DNA of 26,809 bases. Origin: Lachnoclostridium sp. UBA1175 (lineage in GTDB: Bacteria > Bacillota > Clostridia > Lachnospirales > Lachnospiraceae). Position numbers and translations under genes: made by a program. The stretch spans positions 1 through 26,809 of the forward strand of contig DBYX01000017.1 in the NCBI GenBank assembly GCA_002311665.1, in the 5' to 3' direction. The notes below the pieces were generated by a model that saw only the letters and a program-made list of their open reading frames with translations, was not told where the DNA came from and made no database searches. Below are positions 7,466 to 15,355 of this stretch, one piece after another (position 1 is the first letter of the stretch; every line of letters starts with the position of its first letter).

Positions 7466-9412
7466 ATGGAAAGAAAACGTGAGAGAAAAAAAGAGATAAA
7501 ACTGTGCGTGGTGATCGAGCTGGTCGCGATCGTTCTGGTCAGCACGGTGCTGCTCGGAATGTATCATTTTACGAAGGAGTCGGTTCAGACCGTCAACGAG
7601 GCGAAGACGCAGTGGTTTCTGGCTCAGTGCGCAGCCCCGCGCTACAGCGCTTACGGGGAGACCATCGATCCGAGCCATGCGGATTTCTTCCTCGATGTTA
7701 TGAGCGATCTTGTCTTTGATCTGGGAAAGGAACCCGGGTACGAAGGCAACTATGTCTTCGCCAACTATTTCCGCGACCGGAAGAACAATGCCGGTATGGT
7801 GATGGAGGGGCATATCGCTTTCGCCGTGCTCGACACGAAGGACGGGCGGAGAATATGGAACCTCGGAAAATATTTTCCGGAGAAGGAGCTGCGGGAGTTC
7901 ATCGAGACGACGGATCAGGCGAGAAATAAGCGGGGAATCTGGGCATATCCGACGATTGAGAAGCTGTGGGGAAGAAGAGAGGCGAACGGTGAGATCACTC
8001 TGACAATGATTATGATCTATGTGCCCGCGAACTTCGGAGACACGGAGATCAAGGCCGTCGGCTATGCCGACACGGATGAGCTCATCTGGGACAAAAGCCG
8101 TGATATGTGGGATACTGACACGATGCGTTACGATGAGGTATCGGATCGGAATCCCGACTCCGAAGCCCGGCTGTATATGTTCGCGCAAAATGATTCGTTC
8201 GCCCGGGAAGTGAGACTGAACGGTACGGATGCCTACCGGACAGACGACCGGTACACGGTGGCGGAACTTGCGTATAGTGAGGAGGGGGCCGGGCTGATCG
8301 AATTTACGGACTCCCGCATACGGGAGATCCGTGACATTGCCGGAAAAGAGATATTCCTGCGCGACGGAGAGGAGCTCGGATGTGACGGTGAGGTGATCCT
8401 TGCGTTTGACAACAAAGCGATCACGCTGAGTCGCCTCAAGCGGCCGCTGATCGTCATATGTGCGATCGGACAGGCATTGGCATTCATCTCCGCGATCCTT
8501 CTGATCGGTTCGCTCCGGCGAGGGAATCAGCTGCGGAATCTGCGAAATATGTTCATCAACGCGATGGCGCACGAACTGAAGACGCCGGTCGCGGTTATGC
8601 GGAACACCGCGGAGTACCTCTCCTGCGGTGCGAGACCGGAGAAGCAGGGGCACTATCTGGAGGTGCTGAAGCGCGAGAGCGAATCCGTGAACGACAAGCT
8701 GAACCGTATGCTGACGTACACACGCCTGATGAATGAGTCGGTGACGCTGCACCCGGAGGAAACCGACTGGAACCTGCTCACGGAGACCGCCCTCGAATCG
8801 TACAGCGACCTGATCGCGGAGAAGGGAATGACGGTCGATTTTACGGTGAGAACGAGCGAGAAGCCGTCGTGTGATCCCACGCTGATGAGCATGGTGATCG
8901 ACAACCTCGTATCCAACGCGGTGCGGCACGGCGAACCGGGCAGCACGATCGTCATACAGACAGTCGACAAGAGATTTAACATATGGAACAAGGCGGATCC
9001 GCTCACGGAGAAGGAACTGCGGGAACTCTGGACACCGATGTACCAGACGGACCGGAAAAGCGCGGATTCGCAGACCGGCGGTATGGGACTTGCCATCAGT
9101 GCGGGTATCCTGGAACGTCACGGAGCTATGTACGGAGCATACAACAAGGATGACGGGCTTCTGTTCCGTTTTGATTTTTCAAAGTCGGCACAGGTCGCGA
9201 AGACGCAGAAGTATGCGTGGGTTTCGATGCTCGCAATGGTGCTGTCGCTGACGGCGGCATTGATGTACGGGATGAACTACATCTCCAGGGGACAGACGAT
9301 GGAACTCTGTGTGGTGCTGGTCTGGCTGCTGAACGGCGTGATCCAGTCGCTGAACTATACCAGGGCGACACTGGGCTGGCAAAGCCGGAGGATCAAAAAG
9401 TTGAAGGCGTGA
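7466..9412 (+). CDS. Sensor histidine kinase with C-terminal membrane helices
   Basis: 648-aa membrane sensor kinase, the partner of the preceding regulator. Helix 1 is at about 13-32, an extracytoplasmic sensor domain of about 290 residues follows, and helix 2 is at about 327-350. The HisKA domain has the H-box AHELKTP with phosphorylated His369. The HATPase_c domain has an N-box with N480 and N484 (NLVSNAVRHG) and a GGMGLAIS box (538-545). The usual D-x-G-x-G box is not recognisable; WNKADPL stands near its place. Unusually, two further helices (about 584-605 and 612-630) follow the ATPase, ending in a basic tail. ATG start with GGTGAGG nearby. The sensed signal is unknown. Confidence 0.9.
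   Translation: MERKRERKKEIKLCVVIELVAIVLVSTVLLGMYHFTKESVQTVNEAKTQWFLAQCAAPRYSAYGETIDPSHADFFLDVMSDLVFDLGKEPGYEGNYVFANYFRDRKNNAGMVMEGHIAFAVLDTKDGRRIWNLGKYFPEKELREFIETTDQARNKRGIWAYPTIEKLWGRREANGEITLTMIMIYVPANFGDTEIKAVGYADTDELIWDKSRDMWDTDTMRYDEVSDRNPDSEARLYMFAQNDSFAREVRLNGTDAYRTDDRYTVAELAYSEEGAGLIEFTDSRIREIRDIAGKEIFLRDGEELGCDGEVILAFDNKAITLSRLKRPLIVICAIGQALAFISAILLIGSLRRGNQLRNLRNMFINAMAHELKTPVAVMRNTAEYLSCGARPEKQGHYLEVLKRESESVNDKLNRMLTYTRLMNESVTLHPEETDWNLLTETALESYSDLIAEKGMTVDFTVRTSEKPSCDPTLMSMVIDNLVSNAVRHGEPGSTIVIQTVDKRFNIWNKADPLTEKELRELWTPMYQTDRKSADSQTGGMGLAISAGILERHGAMYGAYNKDDGLLFRFDFSKSAQVAKTQKYAWVSMLAMVLSLTAALMYGMNYISRGQTMELCVVLVWLLNGVIQSLNYTRATLGWQSRRIKKLKA
7864..7879. repeat. 16-bp perfect palindrome of the GGAAAAT word
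   Basis: CGGAAAATATTTTCCG is its own reverse complement and joins two GGAAAAT words head to head. It lies inside the sensor-kinase gene (Gly-Lys-Tyr-Phe-Pro codons). Confidence 0.7.
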
Positions 9413-9423
9413 GGGGGTAAGGT

Positions 9424-10260
9424 ATGAAATGCGGCTTTTGCGGGGCTGACAATCCCGACGGGATGAAAAAATGTATGTACTGTCATGCGGACCTGACGAC
9501 GCAGCGCGCGGACTACGCGGAGGCGCCGTCGTGGCGCACGGGCTATCCGAACCTGCCGACGATCGCCGGCGGGAAGGATCGCGCAAAGGAGACGCGCAAG
9601 GCGGACAAATCCACATGGATTGTGTATGCGAAGAAATCGCAGCTCATCGTGGTCTCGATGGTTCTGCTGCTCGTGTGTTTCGTTCTGCAGCGGGTGCTCT
9701 TTCATTTCATCGATGAGACCGTGATGCTTGTCGCATACATTGTCATAACGGCGGTCCTGATGGCGGTTGAATTCCGGCTCAGCGCGGTCTCGGTCGTCTT
9801 CTCGATCGCGGCGCCTTACAGCACGGCGTCCGCCGTGGCGGTGCTCGTGGACCCCGACCAGAAACTCCGTGTCAGCGCGGCAACCACGATCTCCGGCTTC
9901 CTGTATCTGATGGCCATTCTGGTGATCGCGTTCGGAATGGTGAAAATGTGCGAATTGTTCCCTCGGCTGCGGAAGCATTGGAGACGAACGTTTGTGTTCC
10001 TCAGGTTTGTCATCGTGGGCGCGTGCGTGTTTCATATCTGTTTTATGATCTGGGGCTACGGCGGTTTTGATACGCAGGTGGCGGCCGACAGCCTCGATTT
10101 CTGGCTGATGGTCGGGCACATTCTCTTCTCCTACGTGCTTGCGACGATCGCGGAAGCTGTTTTCTTTGTGATGATGATCGTCAGCTTTCCCGGGTTCTAT
10201 CGGATCTGGAAGGAACAGAGAAGGTATGTCAGAGAAAAACATTACGGCGCGGAAAAATAA
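9424..10260 (+). CDS. Zinc-ribbon multipass membrane protein
   Basis: 278-aa membrane protein of unknown function. A short zinc ribbon opens it, with Cys at 3, 6, 17 and 20 (CGFC and CMYC). A cytoplasmic linker of about 45 residues follows, then roughly six hydrophobic segments between about 70 and 262, and a basic tail. It begins 12 nt after the kinase stop, with a G-rich ribosome site. Such ribbons at the N-terminus of Gram-positive membrane proteins are common (zinc_ribbon_2-like), but I do not recognise the membrane part. The next two unknown genes also carry ribbons, so they may work together. Confidence 0.82.
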   Translation: MKCGFCGADNPDGMKKCMYCHADLTTQRADYAEAPSWRTGYPNLPTIAGGKDRAKETRKADKSTWIVYAKKSQLIVVSMVLLLVCFVLQRVLFHFIDETVMLVAYIVITAVLMAVEFRLSAVSVVFSIAAPYSTASAVAVLVDPDQKLRVSAATTISGFLYLMAILVIAFGMVKMCELFPRLRKHWRRTFVFLRFVIVGACVFHICFMIWGYGGFDTQVAADSLDFWLMVGHILFSYVLATIAEAVFFVMMIVSFPGFYRIWKEQRRYVREKHYGAEK

Positions 10261-10317
10261 TACAGTCCCGTGTGTCGGCGGGAAACGCGCGGCACCGGCG
10301 CAGAGGGAGGAAGGACA

Positions 10318-10845
10318 ATGTTGCGGCTGAGACCATACAAGAGCTGCGATGCGGCGAAGATCGCGGAGTGGATCCGCGACGAGGATGTGTTCCTCAAATG
10401 GGGAGGACAGCTGTTCGGGGATTTTCCGATCTCCGCGGAGATCATCGACGAAAAATACCGCCTGCAGAACGGCGGCTGCACGGAGCCGGACAATTTCTAT
10501 CCGTGGGTCGCGATCGACGAGGAGAACTGTGTTGTCGGGCACTTCATCATGCGTTACCTGCGCGGGGATCACAGGCTTCTTCGCTTCGGCTGGGTCGTCG
10601 TGGACGATACGATCCGGGGGAAGGGCTACGGCACCGAGATGCTGCGTCTGGGGCTTCGGTACGCGTTCGGGATCCTCGGCGTGGACAAGGTGACGCTCGG
10701 CGTGTTCGAGGGCAACGAGCGGGCACACAGCTGCTATCGGAAGGCCGGGTTTTCCGACACGGGAGAAGTGGTCGAGAAGCAGCCGTGGAACGTGATCGAG
10801 ATGGCGATCACGAGGGATCGGATGACGGAGATACAGGGGGAGTAA
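10318..10845 (+). CDS. GNAT-family N-acetyltransferase
   Basis: 175-aa enzyme of the RimI/RimJ-like acetyltransferase fold. The acetyl-CoA pyrophosphate loop is RGKGYG (100-105), in the motif-A helix RGKGYGTEMLRLGL. NERAHSCYRKAGF (133-145) is the usual C-terminal motif with N133 and Tyr140. The ATG at 10318 is chosen for its GGGAGGAAGG site; an upstream in-frame start at 10270 lacks one. The gene lies between two zinc-ribbon membrane proteins and ends 1 nt before the next start. The substrate could be a protein N-terminus or a small amine. Confidence 0.87.
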   Translation: MLRLRPYKSCDAAKIAEWIRDEDVFLKWGGQLFGDFPISAEIIDEKYRLQNGGCTEPDNFYPWVAIDEENCVVGHFIMRYLRGDHRLLRFGWVVVDDTIRGKGYGTEMLRLGLRYAFGILGVDKVTLGVFEGNERAHSCYRKAGFSDTGEVVEKQPWNVIEMAITRDRMTEIQGE

Positions 10846-10846
10846 G

Positions 10847-12088
10847 GTGCAGGAACCGAAGAAATATGCATGTCCGGGATGCGGAGTCGCCCTGGTGTTT
10901 GTCCCGGAGACCGGGCGGATGCATTGTGAATTTTGCGGGCTGTCGTTTGCGGTGGATGAACTGCTCGAAGAGCGGCAGGCTGTGGAAGACCGGATAAAAG
11001 AGTACGAGCTCACGGAGTTTACGGACGATGACAGCGAGCGGCAGATCCGGCGGGAAACGATCCCGATGCAGGTGATGCACTGCAGCTCCTGCGGTGCGGA
11101 GCTTGTCGTCACCCGCACGGAGGCTTCCACTTACTGCGCATTTTGCGGGCAGGCGGCGGTGATCGCGGACCGTATGACGGGCTGCCTGAAGCCGGACAAG
11201 ATCATTCCGTTCAAGGTGACGCGCGAGGAGGCGGAGGAGAAGTTTCGCAGAAGACTTCGCAAGGGATGGTTCATTCCGAAGAAGATCAAGAATTTCGAGA
11301 GCGAGCGGCTGAACGGGATCTACCTTCCCTTCTGGCTGTTCGATGTGTATTACGGGGCGACGCAGTACTGGAGGTACAGCAACAAGAAGGATACGAAGAA
11401 GTACTCGCAGTATCTTCGTGTCGGGGACGCCATGTTTCACAGGATGACGATCGATGCGTCGTCGCAGATCCCGAACGAGTACTCGAGAAAGCTGGAGCCG
11501 TACCGGATGGATGAGCTGGAGGATTTTGACGCGGCCTATCTGTTCGGCTTCTATTCCGACCGTTTTGATGTCAAGCCCGAGGACCTGACCGGGGAAGCCC
11601 GGAGCCGCGCGGAGCTTCTGTTCAATGAAGGGATGCGAAAGAATGTTCCGAAGGACAGCAGAAGATATCTGTCTTACCCCGTTTCCAAGGTTTCGGAGCC
11701 GGAGTACGCACTGCTTCCGGTCTGGTTTCTGACATTCCGCTACGAGGATGCGCCGATCACGCTGATGATGAACGGCCAGACAGGCAAGGTCGTCGGCGGC
11801 GTGCCGTACGACAGGCGAAAAGTGAATATCCTCAAGGGAGTGCTTATGACAGTATTCGGAGGGTTGCTTGCGGCTCTCTGCTACATTGTGGTGCCGCACA
11901 TTTTCGCGCTGGCGGACAGACCGGGAACATTTGCCAAACTGCTCTTCCTGGCTGTCGCATATACGATCGCGGCGGTTTCGTGGGCCGCCGTCAAAAAGGA
12001 AACGAACCGGCAGTGTTTCATCGAGAGCGTTGACCTTACAAAAGAGCGGAAAACCGAACAATACGCAAAGGAGAGACAGGAAAAATGA
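10847..12088 (+). CDS. Tandem zinc-ribbon membrane protein
   Basis: 413-aa protein of unknown function. It has two zinc ribbons: C9/C12/C27/C30 and C79/C82/C97/C100. Between them is a charged stretch, and after them a domain starting IIPFKVTREEAEEKF and containing GIYLPFWLFDVYY, which I recognise only as common in TFIIB-type zinc-ribbon proteins of Firmicutes. Two helices near the end (about 326-345 and 355-375) anchor it to the membrane. The GTG start sits 1 nt after the GNAT stop, coupled through GGGGGAG. It overlaps the next gene by 4 nt (ATGA). Confidence 0.8.
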   Translation: MQEPKKYACPGCGVALVFVPETGRMHCEFCGLSFAVDELLEERQAVEDRIKEYELTEFTDDDSERQIRRETIPMQVMHCSSCGAELVVTRTEASTYCAFCGQAAVIADRMTGCLKPDKIIPFKVTREEAEEKFRRRLRKGWFIPKKIKNFESERLNGIYLPFWLFDVYYGATQYWRYSNKKDTKKYSQYLRVGDAMFHRMTIDASSQIPNEYSRKLEPYRMDELEDFDAAYLFGFYSDRFDVKPEDLTGEARSRAELLFNEGMRKNVPKDSRRYLSYPVSKVSEPEYALLPVWFLTFRYEDAPITLMMNGQTGKVVGGVPYDRRKVNILKGVLMTVFGGLLAALCYIVVPHIFALADRPGTFAKLLFLAVAYTIAAVSWAAVKKETNRQCFIESVDLTKERKTEQYAKERQEK

Positions 12089-12462
12089 TAGTGATCGCTG
12101 TTTTGGCCGGCCTTGCGGGATTGATCATCGGTGTCGAGTTCGCGCTCTGGGTGAGCACCTGTATCGTGAGAAAGTCCAATGACATCGGCAATTCCGGCGC
12201 CAAGCTGTCCTATTTCGGTGCGAAGGTCAACCTGATCGAGAAGCGGGACGAGGGAGTTCACGCGAACTTTACCGAGGGGCAGAGGAGGTACAGCTGGGAA
12301 GCCGAGCTTAGGAAGCGTCGGAAGGAGCTTATGGGCGATGTCGACGATGACCCCGATGACGAGGACAGCCGGGAGTACTGGTACTGCCCCAAATGCCGCC
12401 ATCGAAACACCGGGCACAGCTGCACGGAATGCGGCGAACCGAAAACGTTGAGAAGGAAATAA
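12085..12462 (+). CDS. Small membrane-anchored zinc-ribbon protein
   Basis: 125-aa protein with one N-terminal helix (about 2-24), a cytoplasmic middle with a basic region and an acidic patch (DVDDDPDDED, about 85-94), and a C-terminal zinc ribbon with Cys at 101, 104, 113 and 116 (CPKC, CTEC). It starts in the ATGA overlap with the previous gene and has AAGGAGAGA upstream. It is the last gene before a strong terminator. The ribbon faces the opposite end from those of its two neighbours. Function unknown. Confidence 0.82.
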   Translation: MIVIAVLAGLAGLIIGVEFALWVSTCIVRKSNDIGNSGAKLSYFGAKVNLIEKRDEGVHANFTEGQRRYSWEAELRKRRKELMGDVDDDPDDEDSREYWYCPKCRHRNTGHSCTECGEPKTLRRK

Positions 12463-12463
12463 T

Positions 12464-12497
12464 AAGGAGCGGGCCGCGCGGTGCGGTTCGCTCCTTT
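12464..12497. terminator. Bidirectional terminator between convergent operons
   Basis: AAGGAGCG (12464-12471) pairs with CGCTCCTT (12489-12496) and the stem continues inward with GGCCGC/GCGGTT (two G-T pairs) for 14 bp in all and a 5-nt loop. Short T-runs occur at the plus-strand end. It serves the zinc-ribbon operon and probably also the converging regulator gene. Confidence 0.75.
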
Positions 12498-12570
12498 GCT
12501 GCCGCTTTGAGATTGTCGCGGGCCGGTTACGGAAGTACCGGGTTCTTCGCCGCGCTTGGGCATCGAGGGA

Positions 12571-13197
12571 TCATCTCCGGATCTCGGTGTAGTAGTAGAC
12601 TGCGAGCTGCGTGCGGTCGCGCAGGTTCAGCTTCTCGAGGAGGGTGCTAAGGTAGTTGCGCACCGTGCCTTCGCTTAGGAACAGCTCGGTCGCGATCTCG
12701 CGGTTCGAGCGGCCTGCGGCGACGAGCTCGAGGATCTCGCGCTCCTTGTCGGTGATGCCGTGGGCGTCGTAGTCGTAGGGCTCCGGCGTTTTCATCAGCT
12801 CCGGCAGCTTGCCGATGATCTTCTCGCCGAACACGGTCTGACCGCGCATCACGGCCGTGAGAGCCGGCGCGATCCCCTCGAAGTCCTGCTTGAGAATGTA
12901 GCCTTTCGCGCCCATGTTGAGCGCGTTTATGATGTATTCATCGTCGGAAAATGTCGTGAGGTACAGAATCTTCGCGTCCGGATGCCGCTCCAGGATGATC
13001 CTGCCGGCCTCGATGCCGGTCATACCCTCCATGCGGATGTCCATGAGGATCACGTCGGGCCGGTGCTCATCGTACAGCGCGATCGCGTCCGCGCCGCTGT
13101 GACCGGTGGCCGCGACGAGAATGTCGCCCGTATTTTCCAGAATAGTCTTGAGAGACATCGCCACAAGGCGGTCGTCGTCGATCACTACGATGTTCAT
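12571..13197 (-). CDS. NarL/LuxR-family response regulator
   Basis: 208-aa response regulator. The receiver has D8/D9, phospho-acceptor D53 (VILMDIRM), a Thr-Thr pair at about 82-83 and the K of LKQDF. The C-terminal LuxR-type HTH (about 145-205) contains ITDKEREILELVAAGRSNRE and LSEGTVRNYLSTLLEKL, the recognition helix. Its ATG overlaps the end of the sensor gene by 4 nt, so the two are coupled. It resembles LiaR/DesR/VraR-type regulators, which answer cell-envelope or membrane stress in Firmicutes. No stress target is visible next to it. Confidence 0.92.
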   Translation of the reverse strand: MNIVVIDDDRLVAMSLKTILENTGDILVAATGHSGADAIALYDEHRPDVILMDIRMEGMTGIEAGRIILERHPDAKILYLTTFSDDEYIINALNMGAKGYILKQDFEGIAPALTAVMRGQTVFGEKIIGKLPELMKTPEPYDYDAHGITDKEREILELVAAGRSNREIATELFLSEGTVRNYLSTLLEKLNLRDRTQLAVYYYTEIRR

Positions 13198-14330
13198 AGG
13201 TTCTGTCCTTTCGGTATCGTGAGAAATATGCGGAAGCCCCGCCCGGACTGCGTGAATGTGATGCGCCCGCCGACGCTGCCCGCACGGTCCTCCATATTGC
13301 GCAGACCGATGCCGCGGGAGACGGGTGTGCGGTCGTCCGCGGATATGCCGGTCTCGCGGGAGTCCGTGTCAGACGAAGCCGCGTGTCCGTTGTCCTCAAG
13401 CAGCAGCTGGTAGAACCCGGGATGCTCGCGGAAAATGATGTCGATCCGGTCGCCGTTCGAGTGCTTGACGGCGTTCGAGATGCCCTCCTTCACAATGCCG
13501 GCGATGCACAGTTTGATCTCGCCGGGGATGTAGTCGCCGGCGTCGTACTGCAGGGAGACGTCGAAGTGGGATTTCCCGCCGGCGTCCGTGTTCACGGCGT
13601 CCGCCATCTCCTGCAAAACCCTCTTAAGATCGATGGAGTCGTCGTGCAGGTCGTGCACGCTTTCCCGGATGCTCGTCATCGCGCCGTCGAGTGTGCTCTT
13701 GAGCTCGGCGAGAGGCTCCTTCAGTTTCTCGTCGCGGTTGATGATCTGCAGCGCGCCGGTCTGAAGGATCGAGCGCGTGAGCATGTGGCCGACGTTATCG
13801 TGTATCTCTCGCGCGATACGGTTGCGCTCCTTGAGGGTGGCGACGTGGACCTCGTTGTCCTGCGCCTCGAACAGGCGCTTATTCTTCTCTGCAAGTTGCA
13901 GGTTCTTCTCGGAGATGTCATCGTGCAGCGTCGTCAGGCGGTTCACGGACCGCGACAGATCCTCCACGCGGAAATACCAGATCACCGTCACCGCGAGACC
14001 CGTGAGAACGCACAGAAGCTGCTGCGTCGAGAGAGGGCCGAGGTTGGCCGTGACGGAGATCGCGGGGATGATGAGCCACCATTTGCGCTCGCGAAGCGCG
14101 TCGTAGAGAAACAGCGGGAGTGCGCACAGGAGGATCGGCATCGCGCCGCACGCGGCGGAACCGCAGAAGAGAAGTGCCCACGCGAGGAAGTGTCCCGACA
14201 GAAGCTGGGCCGCGGCCGATATGGCCAGGGCCAGCAGAAGCGCGAGCACGGGCACGGCAACAGAGCCTGCCATGAGAAAGCCCGGCAGGCACAGAAGAAG
14301 GATCGCGCATTTTTCGAGTAATCGGTTCAT
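13194..14330 (-). CDS. HisKA_3 sensor histidine kinase
   Basis: 378-aa DesK/LiaS-type sensor kinase. Roughly four to five helices fill residues 8-120, with almost no extracytoplasmic loops, so it probably senses within the membrane. A coiled-coil linker (about 123-165) leads to the HisKA_3 box RNRIAREIHDNVGH with His177. The HATPase_c domain shows KEGISNAVKHSNG (N-box), a LLEDNG segment and GIGLRNMEDRAG. An insert of about 15 residues separates the last two. It pairs with the downstream NarL-type regulator. The ATG has no ribosome site and lies 7 nt from a TATAAT box, suggesting a leaderless message. Confidence 0.9.
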   Translation of the reverse strand: MNRLLEKCAILLLCLPGFLMAGSVAVPVLALLLALAISAAAQLLSGHFLAWALLFCGSAACGAMPILLCALPLFLYDALRERKWWLIIPAISVTANLGPLSTQQLLCVLTGLAVTVIWYFRVEDLSRSVNRLTTLHDDISEKNLQLAEKNKRLFEAQDNEVHVATLKERNRIAREIHDNVGHMLTRSILQTGALQIINRDEKLKEPLAELKSTLDGAMTSIRESVHDLHDDSIDLKRVLQEMADAVNTDAGGKSHFDVSLQYDAGDYIPGEIKLCIAGIVKEGISNAVKHSNGDRIDIIFREHPGFYQLLLEDNGHAASSDTDSRETGISADDRTPVSRGIGLRNMEDRAGSVGGRITFTQSGRGFRIFLTIPKGQNL

Positions 14331-14337
14331 ATCATTG

Positions 14338-14367
14338 ATTATATACGCGACGGGGGAGGAAATACAA
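14338..14367 (-). promoter_or_regulatory. Probable leaderless promoter of the HisKA_3 kinase operon
   Basis: On the minus strand: TTGTAT (14362-14367), 18 nt, then TATAAT (14338-14343). Transcription would begin about 14331-14330, which is the ATG itself. No Shine-Dalgarno is present between the box and the ATG. Confidence 0.5.
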
Positions 14368-14422
14368 GCCCGTTTCGCGGGGAAGCGGGCAGAAAAAACT
14401 GTTCAACTGTTCCCGCGTGTGG

Positions 14423-14428
14423 TATGAT
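14423..14428 (+). promoter_or_regulatory. Extended -10 promoter of the YitT gene
   Basis: TGGTATGAT (14420-14428) is an extended -10 element. No good -35 is present. It lies about 27 nt before the ATG at 14456, so the longer reading frame from 14417 cannot be translated in full. Confidence 0.55.
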
Positions 14429-14455
14429 GAGACAAACGGACGGGAGGTGTGCGGT

Positions 14456-15292
14456 ATGGGTAAACGGATCGGATCGATGTTTGCATGGCTGGGGATCACC
14501 GTGGGTGCGTTGCTGGCGAGTTTTTCCGTCGTGTGCATCCTGATCCCGAACGACGCCATCGACTACGGCACAGCCGGTATCGCCATCCTGATCAGCAAAC
14601 TGACCGGTTGGAACCTCTCGATGTGCGTGGCGGCGGTCTTCCTTCCGTTCCTGCTGCTCGGCTTCATCATTCTCGGCAGGCGCTTCGGCATGCACGCGAT
14701 CTGGGGCTCGGCGGTGTACACGGCGGGGCTTGAACTCTTCAAATGGGTGCCGTTTGAGCTCAACACGGAGCATTTCCTGGCGGTCGTGTTCGGCGGCGCG
14801 ATACTCGGCGCCGGACTCTCGCTGATCCTCCGCGGAGGCGGATGTATCGACGGTTCGGAGATCTTCGCCAACATCGTGGTCAGCAAGCTCTCGCACAAGA
14901 CCGGGCGGAGCTTCAGTATGACCTACATCCTCATCGGATTTAACGCGTGCGTGTACCTCGCGGTGTTCCTGCTGATCAACCGGAACGCGGCGCTGATGAG
15001 CCTGCTGGTGTATGTGGTCGCCACGACGGTCATCAACCATTTTACGGACCATTTCGAGGCGGTCAAGCAGGTGACGATGATCACGAAGGATGCGAGCGGT
15101 CTTGCGGAGGCGATCAAGAACGAGCTGGGCAAGACGTGCACGATCATGGAGTCGTACGGTATGATCGCGGGCAGCAACAAGATGATCATCTGTTACGTCA
15201 ACTATTTTGAACTGCCGAAGATCAAGGAGATCATCGCGGAGAACGGCGGCGCGTTCACGACGGTCTCGACGATCGACGAGATCGTCAAATAA
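14456..15292 (+). CDS. YitT family membrane protein (DUF161-DUF2179)
   Basis: 278-aa membrane protein of the YitT family. About five helices fill residues 8-195 (family pattern YGTAGIAILISKLTGW and LRGGGCIDGSEI), then a cytoplasmic DUF2179 domain (about 205-275, including QVTMITKDASGLAEAI). The ATG at 14456 has CGGGAGGTG 7 nt upstream and follows the extended -10 element. Family members have no agreed transport substrate; a link to small ions or to spore formation has been discussed. A possible terminator follows at 15336-15355. Confidence 0.88.
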   Translation: MGKRIGSMFAWLGITVGALLASFSVVCILIPNDAIDYGTAGIAILISKLTGWNLSMCVAAVFLPFLLLGFIILGRRFGMHAIWGSAVYTAGLELFKWVPFELNTEHFLAVVFGGAILGAGLSLILRGGGCIDGSEIFANIVVSKLSHKTGRSFSMTYILIGFNACVYLAVFLLINRNAALMSLLVYVVATTVINHFTDHFEAVKQVTMITKDASGLAEAIKNELGKTCTIMESYGMIAGSNKMIICYVNYFELPKIKEIIAENGGAFTTVSTIDEIVK

Positions 15293-15294
15293 CA

Positions 15295-15310
15295 TGTGAC
15301 AAATGTCACT
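15295..15310. promoter_or_regulatory. Possible CRP/FNR-like operator
   Basis: TGTGACAAATGTCACT has the TGTGA-N6-TCAC(A/T) layout of CRP-type sites, with 6-bp arms GTGACA/TGTCAC. It falls between the YitT stop and the ABC exporter start. No regulator of this family is in the window. Confidence 0.35.
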
Positions 15311-15335
15311 TCCAACTGATGACAGCAGACACTTG

Positions 15336-15355
15336 GCGCGGGAGCTTTCCCGCGC
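15336..15355 (+). terminator. Possible terminator after YitT
   Basis: GCGCGGGA (15336-15343) pairs with TCCCGCGC (15348-15355), with a 4-nt loop, followed by TATTCTTATG. The T-run is interrupted, so it may be leaky. Confidence 0.55.

Noticed and set aside
7421..9121. 566-codon minus-strand frame across the sensor kinase
   Set aside because: It is antisense to a well-supported kinase and its composition is that of a shadow frame.
9355..11130. 591-codon minus-strand frame across the zinc-ribbon genes
   Set aside because: The opposite strand has coherent zinc-ribbon and GNAT genes with ribosome sites; this frame has none.
14417..14455. Longer YitT reading frame from an ATG at 14417
   Set aside because: The extended -10 promoter lies inside it, so the ATG at 14456 with a good ribosome site is the likely start.
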